From the NCBI GenBank assembly GCA_964557955.1, contig CAZLCS010000014.1, positions 47,823 to 111,822 on the forward strand: a DNA stretch of 64,000 nt. The letters are read 5' to 3'. How positions within the stretch are numbered: the first letter of the stretch is position 1; every line of letters starts with the position of its first letter. Below, in pieces: positions 1-7,774 of the stretch. Origin of the DNA: JALOOX01 sp964557955 (GTDB lineage Bacteria > Desulfobacterota > Syntrophobacteria > Syntrophobacterales > Syntrophobacteraceae). A program made the translations under genes and the position numbers. The notes below the pieces were generated by a model, which was given only the letters and a program-made list of their open reading frames with translations, ran no database searches and was not told where the DNA came from.

Positions 1-12
1 AGGAAGGGATCC

Positions 13-1329
13 ATGTTTTCAAAACAGAGAACTCCCATTGTCGCGTTGGCAGTTGCCGTGTTCTTGTTGATTGGCTGGCAAGGGCTCAGAGCGAAAACGA
101 ACACCGACAGCTCTGACATATACCAGTACTTGCGGCTCTTCAGCGACGTCCTGAACATCGTCCAGGATAATTACGTGGAGAAAACCGACTCCAAGAAGCT
201 CATGTATGGAGCCATCAACGGCATGCTCCGTGAGCTGGATCCTCATTCCTCCTTCATGAAGCCCGAGGATTACAAGGAGCTCCAGATCGAAACCAAGGGC
301 AAGTTTGGAGGTCTGGGTATTGAGATCACCTTGCGCGATAACATTCTCACCGTCGTTGCTCCCCTGGAGGACACGCCTGCAGACAAGGCCGGCATTCTTG
401 CGGGCGACCAGATCATCAAAATCGATGAGGAGCCCACGCAAGACATGACACTCATGGAAGCGGTCCAGAAGATGAGGGGACCCAAGGGAACAAAGGTCAA
501 GCTCACCATCATCCGAAAAGGAGAGAAGAGGCCTCTGGAGTTCGACCTGGTACGGGCGGAAATTGCCATTCGGAGCGTGAAATCCCGGACTCTCGAACCT
601 GGATATGCTTATGCCCGGATCACCAGTTTTCAGAGTGGGACAGCCAGTGATCTCCGGAAGGCCTTGGAGCAGCTTGAAGCCGAATCTTCTCCTCTGCAGG
701 GACTGGTGCTGGATTTGCGGAACGACCCTGGAGGATTGCTGGATCAGGCCGTCGAGGTGAGCGATGAATTCCTCGATGAAGGTTTGATTGTCTACACCGG
801 CGGCCGCCTCGACAGCCAGCAGATGCGTTTCGAAGCCCACAAGAACAACAAGCCTCACAATTACCCCATCGTAGTTCTGGTCAATGCTGGCAGTGCCAGC
901 GCATCGGAGATTGTGGCCGGTGCCCTTCAAGACCACAAGAGGGCGATAATCCTGGGAGAGCAGACCTTCGGCAAGGGGTCGGTGCAGACGGTCATTCCCC
1001 TCAACGATGGATCAGCCATTCGTTTGACCACGTCCCTTTATTACACGCCATCCGGACGTTCCATCCAGGCCAAGGGGATCACTCCCGACATTGTGGTCAA
1101 ACGGGAGCTGCCGGACAAGGAGGGGGACGGTGACCTGGACGAGCTGCGCAGGGTCAGGGAAAAGGACCTGCCGCGTCACATGGAGAATCGCAAAGACGAA
1201 ACGGCAGCGCCCAAGCCCAACGGGTCAGAAGTGGAGACCCAGAAGATGATCGAGGAGGATAACCAGTTGAGAAGAGCGCTGGATATCCTCAAGAGCTACA
1301 AGATCATGGCTCAGATGCAGTTCAAATAG
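13..1329 (+). CDS. ctpA: S41 C-terminal processing protease CtpA
   Basis: Periplasmic serine protease that trims protein C-termini, often acting on murein hydrolases or envelope proteins. The 438-residue protein starts with a membrane signal segment (about residues 7-24), then a PDZ domain (about 90-170, with the GGLGIEI carboxylate-binding loop), then the tail-specific protease core. The core shows the nucleophile motif GSASASE near residue 293 and the catalytic Lys region FGKGSVQ near 320, so the Ser-Lys dyad looks intact. The start is preceded by AGGAAGGG at the very edge of the window. A polysaccharide deacetylase of the YibQ type follows after 3 bases, an arrangement common next to envC in proteobacteria; envC itself would lie outside the window. 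The charged C-terminal tail after residue 370 is variable in this family. Confidence 0.95.
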   Translation: MFSKQRTPIVALAVAVFLLIGWQGLRAKTNTDSSDIYQYLRLFSDVLNIVQDNYVEKTDSKKLMYGAINGMLRELDPHSSFMKPEDYKELQIETKGKFGGLGIEITLRDNILTVVAPLEDTPADKAGILAGDQIIKIDEEPTQDMTLMEAVQKMRGPKGTKVKLTIIRKGEKRPLEFDLVRAEIAIRSVKSRTLEPGYAYARITSFQSGTASDLRKALEQLEAESSPLQGLVLDLRNDPGGLLDQAVEVSDEFLDEGLIVYTGGRLDSQQMRFEAHKNNKPHNYPIVVLVNAGSASASEIVAGALQDHKRAIILGEQTFGKGSVQTVIPLNDGSAIRLTTSLYYTPSGRSIQAKGITPDIVVKRELPDKEGDGDLDELRRVREKDLPRHMENRKDETAAPKPNGSEVETQKMIEEDNQLRRALDILKSYKIMAQMQFK

Positions 1330-1332
1330 ACT

Positions 1333-2814
1333 TTGGTTGCCCCCAGGCGTGCAGCACACGTGAAAACAAGCAAGTCGAGCAGTTCCGGACCGGCGCGCCG
1401 CCCTTCCCCCAAAGCACAGGCGGGGAAGGGGGGGCGCACGGGGAGCAGAGCGCGCAAATCCGGCAGTTCAAAGTCTGGCGGAAAGGGCGGAGGGGCCTCC
1501 CCTTCAACCCTGCTTCTGCCCTTGGCGGCTGTCGGGTCGCTGGCGGCGGTGGTCTTGGCGGGCCTGATATTTTGGGGATCGGATTCCAACCGGGTCGGGA
1601 ACCTCAACAGTCAGGTCGTCTCGGCCAGCCATCATCGGTCCGAAGGTCGTTCTCCCAAGATCAAGCCCCCGCCGGCAATCCCTTCAGAAAGGTCCGACAC
1701 GGAGCAGGGAGAGCACCAACCGGCTCCACACCCACCGCGAGACAGTGTCCAACAGCCTCCAATGCGTTCAGAGGCGACTACCGGGGGCAAAAATGCTGCG
1801 GATAGGGCCCTGACGGCCAGAGCTCAACCTCAGGAACCTCCCCGAAAAGATGCCGTGGTCGACAAACCGGCGTTGGAGAGGGGAAGCGTTAACGGTTCAT
1901 CTTCGACTGCAACGGACGTGAAGACGGAACAGCCGTCGAGTCCTGCGGATGTGCCGGCTCCCAACGGTGCTGCGTCGCCGATTGGTAACGCCCAGCGGAG
2001 TGAACCTCAGGGGATTGTCAAAAAGAATCATCCGGCGGAGGAGCACAAGACGGAGCACCTGGCGCTGAATGTTGCTCCCGCACCCAAGCCGGAGCCTCCT
2101 GCGGCCAGCCTGCCTCCCAAATCCCCTCTCCCACCTCCCGTCGCCAGAGTCGCCATCGTCATAGACGACCTGGGGCTGGATCTGGAAGCAGCCGAAAAGC
2201 TCGCTGCCATTCCCCTTGCCATTACATTCTCTGTCTTGCCTTTTCAGAAGCATGGGAAGGAGGTCGTCGGGCTGGCAAGAGCCAAGGGGCGCGAGGTGAT
2301 GCTTCACATGCCGATGGAACCTGAGGGGTTCCCCCAGGTGAATCCGGGCAGGGGTGCCCTGCTGGTTTCCATGTCCAACAGCGAGGTTCGGAAGAGCCTT
2401 CAAATGGCTCTTGATGACGCCCCGCAGGTCAGCGGCATCAATAACCACATGGGGTCGCGGTTCACTGAACAACCCCATCAGATGAGCCTCGTGATGCGAG
2501 AGCTCCGACGGAGGAAGCTCTTCTTTCTGGACAGTGCCACGACGACGCGGACGGTGGCCATGGAGGTTGCCCAGGAATACGGTGTTCCCTACCTGCGCCG
2601 GGATATTTTCCTGGACCACGTGCTGCTGGACTCCTTCGTCAGAGCGCAGATCGGGCAGTTGATCCGCAAGGCGAAAATCCAGGGGACAGCTCTGGCCATC
2701 GGACATCCGCATGAGGTGACCATCAAGGTGCTGCAGGAAGAGCAGGCGATCTTTCAGCGGGAGCGGGTAGCCGTCGTCCCTGCGAGTCAACTGGTGCAGC
2801 GTGGACCTCAGTAA
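1333..2814 (+). CDS. Divergent polysaccharide deacetylase (YibQ/DUF610 type)
   Basis: Predicted inner-membrane-anchored protein with a divergent NodB-like polysaccharide deacetylase fold in the periplasm. A basic, Ser/Lys-rich N-terminus leads into one transmembrane helix (about residues 60-82), then about 180 residues of Pro/Ala/Glu-rich low-complexity linker, then the catalytic-type domain (about 270-485). The domain shows the family signatures VAIVIDDLG, LHMPMEP and NNHMGS. The substrate of this family is not settled; a cell-wall role is inferred from the ctpA neighbour. The first possible start is TTG at 1333, but GTG at 1360 is equally possible because neither has a clear Shine-Dalgarno. 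The linker is unusually long, giving 493 residues. Confidence 0.85.
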   Translation: MVAPRRAAHVKTSKSSSSGPARRPSPKAQAGKGGRTGSRARKSGSSKSGGKGGGASPSTLLLPLAAVGSLAAVVLAGLIFWGSDSNRVGNLNSQVVSASHHRSEGRSPKIKPPPAIPSERSDTEQGEHQPAPHPPRDSVQQPPMRSEATTGGKNAADRALTARAQPQEPPRKDAVVDKPALERGSVNGSSSTATDVKTEQPSSPADVPAPNGAASPIGNAQRSEPQGIVKKNHPAEEHKTEHLALNVAPAPKPEPPAASLPPKSPLPPPVARVAIVIDDLGLDLEAAEKLAAIPLAITFSVLPFQKHGKEVVGLARAKGREVMLHMPMEPEGFPQVNPGRGALLVSMSNSEVRKSLQMALDDAPQVSGINNHMGSRFTEQPHQMSLVMRELRRRKLFFLDSATTTRTVAMEVAQEYGVPYLRRDIFLDHVLLDSFVRAQIGQLIRKAKIQGTALAIGHPHEVTIKVLQEEQAIFQRERVAVVPASQLVQRGPQ

Positions 2815-2880
2815 TAGAAAATCTATTGATATCAGGATAATGTATCTTTCAACTCACCTTGACGGAGATTAGATCCAGCT

Positions 2881-4068
2881 ATGAAAACAGAATTTCGACG
2901 ATGGCTCCTGATTGGGACCTTTTCCACCACGTGCTTCCTGATATCCGTCCCGGCCATGGCTGCGAAGGACAAGGGTACCCCTCCAGATCCGTCTTCCGCG
3001 CAGGCGGTGGCCACGGAGGCAAGTGCATCCATCCAGCTTCCCGAGACATCTTTCGATTTTGGCGAGGCGGTCGAGGGCAGTGAAGTGATGCATGAGTTTG
3101 TGGTCAAGAACACAGGAAATGCTGTGCTTCAGATCCAGCAGGTTCGCCCCGGCTGAGGCTGCGCCGTCGCCCATTTCGACAGGGCGATCCCTCCTGGAGG
3201 TGAGGGAAAGATTACCTTGAGGCTCAATCTGAAGGGGTACAGCGGCAATATCAAGAAATCCGCCGTCGTCTACAGCAACGATCCCCAGAATGCTAGAGCT
3301 GTTCTGGCCATGCAGGGCATTGTCAAGACGCTCATCGATGTGCGCCCGTCCACTAATATTTCTTTCAGAGGATTGGCCGAAAACCTTTCCCCCAGTATCG
3401 TGGAGATGGTGGCGAGCGGCGGGCAGACTTTTCGAATCCAGAAGGTGGAGAGCAATCTGGATGACAAGGTGAGCCATGAACTCGAGACGGTGGAGGAAGG
3501 GAAACGCTACCGAATCAAGCTGGCCAACCGTATTGAACAGGGAAACTACAACGGTTTCTTTAAGCTTCAGACGGATTTGCCGCAGAAGCCGGATATCCTG
3601 ATTCGAGTCAATGGGTATATCGAGGGGGAGATCAGGGTCCAGCCTCAGATATTGTTGGTCGGCCGGCTGGGTGCTCAGCAGCCTCCTCGAACCGGCAGGG
3701 TAAGAGTCACCAGCAACCGCGAGAAGCCATTCCAGATCACCAAGCTGACCTACGACCATGAGTTGCTCGAAGTCGTGCAGGAGCCCGTGCCCAACGAACC
3801 GGGCTTCAGCCTGGAAATCAAACCTCGGATCGAGAACCTGCCTGCTGGCGAGCGCAAGCAGACGACTGTCGTGATGGAAACGGATGTCAAGCCGTCGGAG
3901 AAGTATGAAATCCAGGTGCACCTCATGAATGCGGCAGATGCGGCCCGGATGGGAGGGAAAGCGCCGTCCGTGATGCGTCAGGTCGGCCCGCAGACCGGCA
4001 ATGAGCCGGAAGCACCGTCAGAAGCCAACCCTGCAAAGGCGCAGGCAACGAGTGCGCCGCAGAACTGA
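2881..4068 (+). CDS. Secreted DUF1573-like protein, predicted selenoprotein (UGA at 3154-3156 read as Sec92)
   Basis: Two same-frame ORFs (2881-3156 and 3157-4068) are separated only by a UGA. Read through, they give 395 residues: a signal peptide (about 1-27, ending VPAMAA), a DUF1573-like Ig-fold domain (about 50-145) and a second beta-rich domain (about 240-380). DUF1573 domains carry a conserved CGC motif after a hydrophobic strand and before a PPG turn. Here the same place reads VRPG-U-GCAVAH followed by IPPGGEGKI, so the UGA exactly replaces the first Cys. A hairpin sits just downstream (3167-3187). The molecular role of DUF1573 is unknown; a UGC motif suggests thiol/selenol redox or metal chemistry in the periplasm. 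A single C-to-A change or sequencing error in a TGC codon is the main alternative. Confidence 0.78.
3167..3187 (+). promoter_or_regulatory. Candidate bacterial SECIS hairpin for the DUF1573-like selenoprotein
   Basis: A perfect six-pair stem (TCGCCC 3167-3172 with GGGCGA 3182-3187) encloses a nine-base loop that starts 16 bases after the UGA at 3154-3156. Bacterial SECIS elements lie inside the reading frame directly after the UGA, and 16 bases is at the short end of the usual spacing. The loop (ATTTCGACA) lacks an early G as in the classical fdhF element, so the fit is plausible but not perfect. Confidence 0.45.
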
Positions 4069-4074
4069 GGAAGC

Positions 4075-5226
4075 TCAACAAGCCCCGTGGTGTGGCGGCT
4101 GATAAAGGCATAGCGGTTCCGGAGCCAGGTAGTTGCCGGTGCTTTCATAGGCCCGCGCCCGGCAGCCGCCGCAAACACGCACGTACTTGCATCGGCCGCA
4201 CTTCCCTTCGTACTTCTTGAAGTCTCGAAGATTGAGAAAGATCGGGGATTTTTCCCAAATCTCCCTGAAGGGTTTCTCTCGAATGTTCCCGGAGTCCAGC
4301 TCCAAATATCCACAAGGCTGCACCTGACCCACATGAGAAACGAAGGCGAAACCGACGCCTCCCAGGCACCCTCGTGTCACCGCGTCCAATCCGTGAGTCT
4401 GAAACGTCACGTCCAGCCCCTCGGATTTGGATCGCTCCCGGAGAATGCGGTAATAGTGGGGGGCGCAGGTTGCCTTGAGCTGCAGCGGAACGCGCTGTCT
4501 TTGCTCATAGAACCAGTGAAGCGTCTTTTCATAGTCTTCAGCGCTGATGGCTTGCTCTTCGATCTCTTTGCCCCGTCCCATGGGCACGAGCAAAAATATG
4601 TGGTGGGCCACCGCGCCGAGGGAAACCACCAATTCCTGTATGGCGGGAAGCTCCTCGAGGTTTGCCTGTGTGATGGTCGTGTTGACCTGGAAATCCAGGC
4701 CTTCGGCGCGCGCATTGGTTATTCCGTGAAGGGCTCCCTCGAATGCCCCCTCAACCTGTCGAAACGCATCGTGCGTGGCTGCCGAGGCTCCATCCAGGCT
4801 GACGCTGATACGCTGGATCCCGGCTTCGATCATCTGAAGCGTTCGCTCCCGGGTCAGGAGGGTTCCATTCACAGCCATGGTCATTCGCAGCCCCCTCCGG
4901 TGCCCGTAGGCTGCAATCTCGAAAATATCGGGGCGGAGGAGCGGCTCCCCACCGGTCAGGATGATGATCGGCTTGGCGAAGGAAGCCACCTCGTCCAGAA
5001 AGGCCCTGCACTCGTCCGTCGAGAGCTCATTGTCATAAGGGCGATCCAGGGCTGCGGCTCTGCAGTGGACACAGGCGAGGTTGCAGGTACGCGTCACTTC
5101 CCATGCCACCAATCGCAGCTCCGGTATGGAGGTACCGTGGCCATGCCCCGGATGCGATCCGGGATGTCCCTTCCCTTTCGACGATTCCTCAGCGTGCGGA
5201 TGGGTTCCCCTCTGGTGTTTTTCCAT
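4075..5226 (-). CDS. ahbD: AhbD, radical SAM Fe-coproporphyrin decarboxylase (heme synthase of the siroheme route)
   Basis: Last step of the alternative heme pathway of sulfate reducers and archaea: oxidative decarboxylation of the two propionates of Fe-coproporphyrin III to give heme b in the cytoplasm. The 383-residue protein has the radical SAM motif C48-x3-C52-x2-C55 after the family signature LVAWEVTRTCNL, a GGEP motif for SAM binding, and a Cys-rich C-terminal SPASM-like region (CLGG, QPCGY, CGRCKYVRVCGGC, EPLCLY) for auxiliary Fe-S clusters. The start is supported by AAGGA six bases upstream. The first 35 residues are an extra His/Gly-rich stretch with eight histidines, possibly metal binding. 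It is transcribed after hemB with a 57-base gap. The AhbD rather than AhbC label rests on the N-terminal signature. Confidence 0.88.
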   Translation of the reverse strand: MEKHQRGTHPHAEESSKGKGHPGSHPGHGHGTSIPELRLVAWEVTRTCNLACVHCRAAALDRPYDNELSTDECRAFLDEVASFAKPIIILTGGEPLLRPDIFEIAAYGHRRGLRMTMAVNGTLLTRERTLQMIEAGIQRISVSLDGASAATHDAFRQVEGAFEGALHGITNARAEGLDFQVNTTITQANLEELPAIQELVVSLGAVAHHIFLLVPMGRGKEIEEQAISAEDYEKTLHWFYEQRQRVPLQLKATCAPHYYRILRERSKSEGLDVTFQTHGLDAVTRGCLGGVGFAFVSHVGQVQPCGYLELDSGNIREKPFREIWEKSPIFLNLRDFKKYEGKCGRCKYVRVCGGCRARAYESTGNYLAPEPLCLYQPPHHGAC

Positions 5227-5283
5227 CTTGGTCCTTCAAGTGAGTTCCTGCCGGTCAATGGATCAAGAGATACATCCATGACG

Positions 5284-6264
5284 TCACTGCCGGTCCAGAA
5301 GCACTCGCGCGGCGTCCTTGGCAAAGTAGGTGAGAATCAGGTCGGCCCCCGCCCGGCGGATGGCCGTCAGTGTCTCCATCATGACCCGTGTTTCGTCGAG
5401 CCATCCATTGGCGGCTGCAGCTTTGATCATGGAGTATTCACCGCTCACGTTGTAGGCTGCCACAGGCCACTCGAACTCTTCCTTGATTCTTCTGATGATG
5501 TCCAGATACGCCAGGGCCGGCTTCACCATGACGATGTCCGCCCCTTCTTCCAAGTCCAGACCCACTTCGCGGATGGCCTCGTCCGAATTGGCCATGTCCA
5601 TCTGATAGGCCCTTCGATCACCAAACTGAGGCGCCGATTCGGCGGCTTCGCGAAAGGGCCCGTAGAAGGCCGAGCAATACTTGGCGGAGTAGGCCAGAAT
5701 GCCCACTTGATCAAAGCCGGAATGATCCAGGGCGTCGCGGATGACCCCGACCCGGCCATCCATCATGTCGGATGGTGCGACGACGTCGGCGCCGGCCTCG
5801 GCATGGGAGAGGGCGCTTTTGGCCAGCAGGTCCAGGGTCGGATCGTTTTCAACCTCCTGTCCCCGGAGGACTCCACAATGGCCGTGGCTGGTGTATTCAC
5901 AAAGACAGACATCGGTGATGACGACCAGTTCTGAAAATCTTGCCTTGATGGCTCGCACGGCCTCCTGGACGACACCCTTCTCCGAGTAGGCTTCACTGCC
6001 AACCGGGTCTTTCTGACTCGGTATTCCGAAAAGCAGAATACCCGGAATCTTCAGCTCCACCACGGATTCGATCTCGTGGAGCAGAGTATCCGTCGAGTGC
6101 TGAAACACTCCGGGCATCGATGAAACGGGGTTCCTTACGGCATTTCCCGGAACCACGAACAGGGGATAGATGAACTGGTCCACGCTGAGCGATGTCTCTC
6201 GAATCATCCTCCGCAGATTCTCGTTTCGTCGAAAACGCCTGGGGCGGTAATGGGGAAAGTGCAT
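5284..6264 (-). CDS. hemB: Delta-aminolevulinic acid dehydratase (porphobilinogen synthase)
   Basis: Condenses two 5-aminolevulinate molecules to porphobilinogen, the shared precursor of siroheme, heme and cobalamin. The protein of 326 residues shows the active-site segments AYSAKYCSAFYGPF and IVMVKPALAY, the two Schiff-base lysine regions, and a cysteine cluster VCLCEYTSHGHC that marks the zinc-dependent form. ATG at 6264 is preferred over the upstream 6288 because GGGAGGAG lies ten bases before it. The neighbours ahbC (upstream, 301-base gap) and ahbD (downstream) are the dedicated enzymes of the siroheme-based heme route, a typical grouping in sulfate reducers. Confidence 0.96.
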   Translation of the reverse strand: MHFPHYRPRRFRRNENLRRMIRETSLSVDQFIYPLFVVPGNAVRNPVSSMPGVFQHSTDTLLHEIESVVELKIPGILLFGIPSQKDPVGSEAYSEKGVVQEAVRAIKARFSELVVITDVCLCEYTSHGHCGVLRGQEVENDPTLDLLAKSALSHAEAGADVVAPSDMMDGRVGVIRDALDHSGFDQVGILAYSAKYCSAFYGPFREAAESAPQFGDRRAYQMDMANSDEAIREVGLDLEEGADIVMVKPALAYLDIIRRIKEEFEWPVAAYNVSGEYSMIKAAAANGWLDETRVMMETLTAIRRAGADLILTYFAKDAARVLLDRQ

Positions 6265-6565
6265 GGAAAATGTTCTCCTCCCTTTCAATCAGGTGTTTTT
6301 GTGACGTTCCGGATGCCGGAATAGCGTTCCTCTTCGTGATCAGGGAGGCAGGGCATCGGTTCGCTGCAGCGATCGAGTTGATTTTTCAGTCACGTTTACG
6401 AAGTCGATCACAGCTCCAAGGATGCGGTGCCAACTGTGTCAAGGAGTCGATCTCGAAATTGGGCACATGCGTCAATAAGGCCCCAGTGACCTGTCCTGAG
6501 GCTGTCGGGTTCCATGGTTCACGTCTGACGATGGCCGGCGAAAGCTGTGATCGCATGGTGTCGTT

Positions 6566-7753
6566 TCACGGTGTCAGGCCGATTTCCTGGTCTGTAAGAT
6601 AACATGCAGGATCCGGCGCCCACAGATCCCCTGTCGCCGCCTCCGCACGAACACGGAAATTACCCCCGCAGACGTCCAGCCAGCGGCATTGGGAACAGCG
6701 GCCCTTTACAAAGGCCTTCTTGTCCTTGAGCCTCATCATGAGCTCGTTGGAAAGATCGCTCCAGATCTGGCTGAAGGGGCGAAGTCGAACATTCCCGAAC
6801 GTATAGTGCCGCCAGAACTGGTCTGCGTGGACGCTTCCATCCCAGCTGACACATCCTATGCCGCGCCCGGAGCTGTTCCCCTCGTTCATCCTCAGAAGCT
6901 CGAGGACCTCGGGCGCCCTGGCGGACGCTTCCCTCAGCAGGCGCAGGTATACATAGGGCCCGTCGGCGTGATTGTCAACGGTGAGAACTTCCTTGGGTTT
7001 TCCGCGAAGATGCAGGTCTTGGGTCCGATCGATGATCAGATCGACGGCTTTCCTGGTCTCCTCGTGAGAGAGGTCCTCTTTGATCAGCTTGCTGCCCCGC
7101 CCCGCGTAAACGAGGTGATAGAAGCACACACGAGGAATCTCGTGTCGCTCGAGGAGGTCGAAGATGGACGGGATTTCACCGGCGTTGAAACGGTTCATGG
7201 TGAAACGCAGCCCCACCTTGATGCCGGCTCTTTGGCATGCCTCGATACCCTGCATCGCCATCCGAAAGGCGCCTTTCACTCCCCTGAAACGGTCGTTCAC
7301 AGCCTCGAGGCCATCCAGGCTGATTCCCACGTACGAAAGGCCGACGGCCTTGAGCGATTGTGCCAGTTCAGGAGTGATGAGAGTTCCATTCGTGGAGATG
7401 ACGGCCCGCATTCCTTTCTTGACCGCGTAATCCGCGAGCTCCACCAAATCGGGGCGCATCAGGGGCTCTCCGCCCGAAAACAGCACGACGGGCGCACCGA
7501 AATCGGCCAGATCATCCAGCAGCCGCTTTCCCTCATCCGTGGAAAGCTCATCGGGCGAAGGCTGATCCTTGGCGTGGGCGTAGCAGTGGATGCATTTGAG
7601 ATTGCACCGGCGCGTTGCGTTCCAAACCACGACCGGTTTCTTGTCGGCAGAAAACTGAAGAAGGTGGGACGGCAGGGACCCGCTGTGGCGTCCATATCTG
7701 AGAGCATCGGAGGGTTCGACCGTTCCGCAGTACAGCTTCGATATGCCGATCAT
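6566..7753 (-). CDS. ahbC: AhbC, radical SAM 12,18-didecarboxysiroheme deacetylase
   Basis: Removes the acetate side chains of 12,18-didecarboxysiroheme to give Fe-coproporphyrin III. The 395-residue, NirJ-like protein has the radical SAM triad C50-x3-C54-x2-C57 (CNLKCIHC), the SAM-binding GGEP motif, and a C-terminal SPASM region with CSQCRWLDVCGG and a final DPACYL. The N-terminal opening MIGISKLYCG is characteristic of AhbC. It begins 21 bases after the ClpX-like gene, so the two are probably co-transcribed; hemB and ahbD follow. ahbA/ahbB (siroheme decarboxylase) are not in the window. NirJ of heme d1 synthesis is the main alternative but no nir genes are nearby. Confidence 0.88.
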   Translation of the reverse strand: MIGISKLYCGTVEPSDALRYGRHSGSLPSHLLQFSADKKPVVVWNATRRCNLKCIHCYAHAKDQPSPDELSTDEGKRLLDDLADFGAPVVLFSGGEPLMRPDLVELADYAVKKGMRAVISTNGTLITPELAQSLKAVGLSYVGISLDGLEAVNDRFRGVKGAFRMAMQGIEACQRAGIKVGLRFTMNRFNAGEIPSIFDLLERHEIPRVCFYHLVYAGRGSKLIKEDLSHEETRKAVDLIIDRTQDLHLRGKPKEVLTVDNHADGPYVYLRLLREASARAPEVLELLRMNEGNSSGRGIGCVSWDGSVHADQFWRHYTFGNVRLRPFSQIWSDLSNELMMRLKDKKAFVKGRCSQCRWLDVCGGNFRVRAEAATGDLWAPDPACYLTDQEIGLTP

Positions 7754-7774
7754 GAGTTTCCCGCTCCTGTCTAA

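Noticed and set aside
4333..5934. 533-codon open frame on the plus strand across ahbD and hemB
   Set aside because: It is antisense to two well-supported enzymes, and its product has no domain or natural composition.
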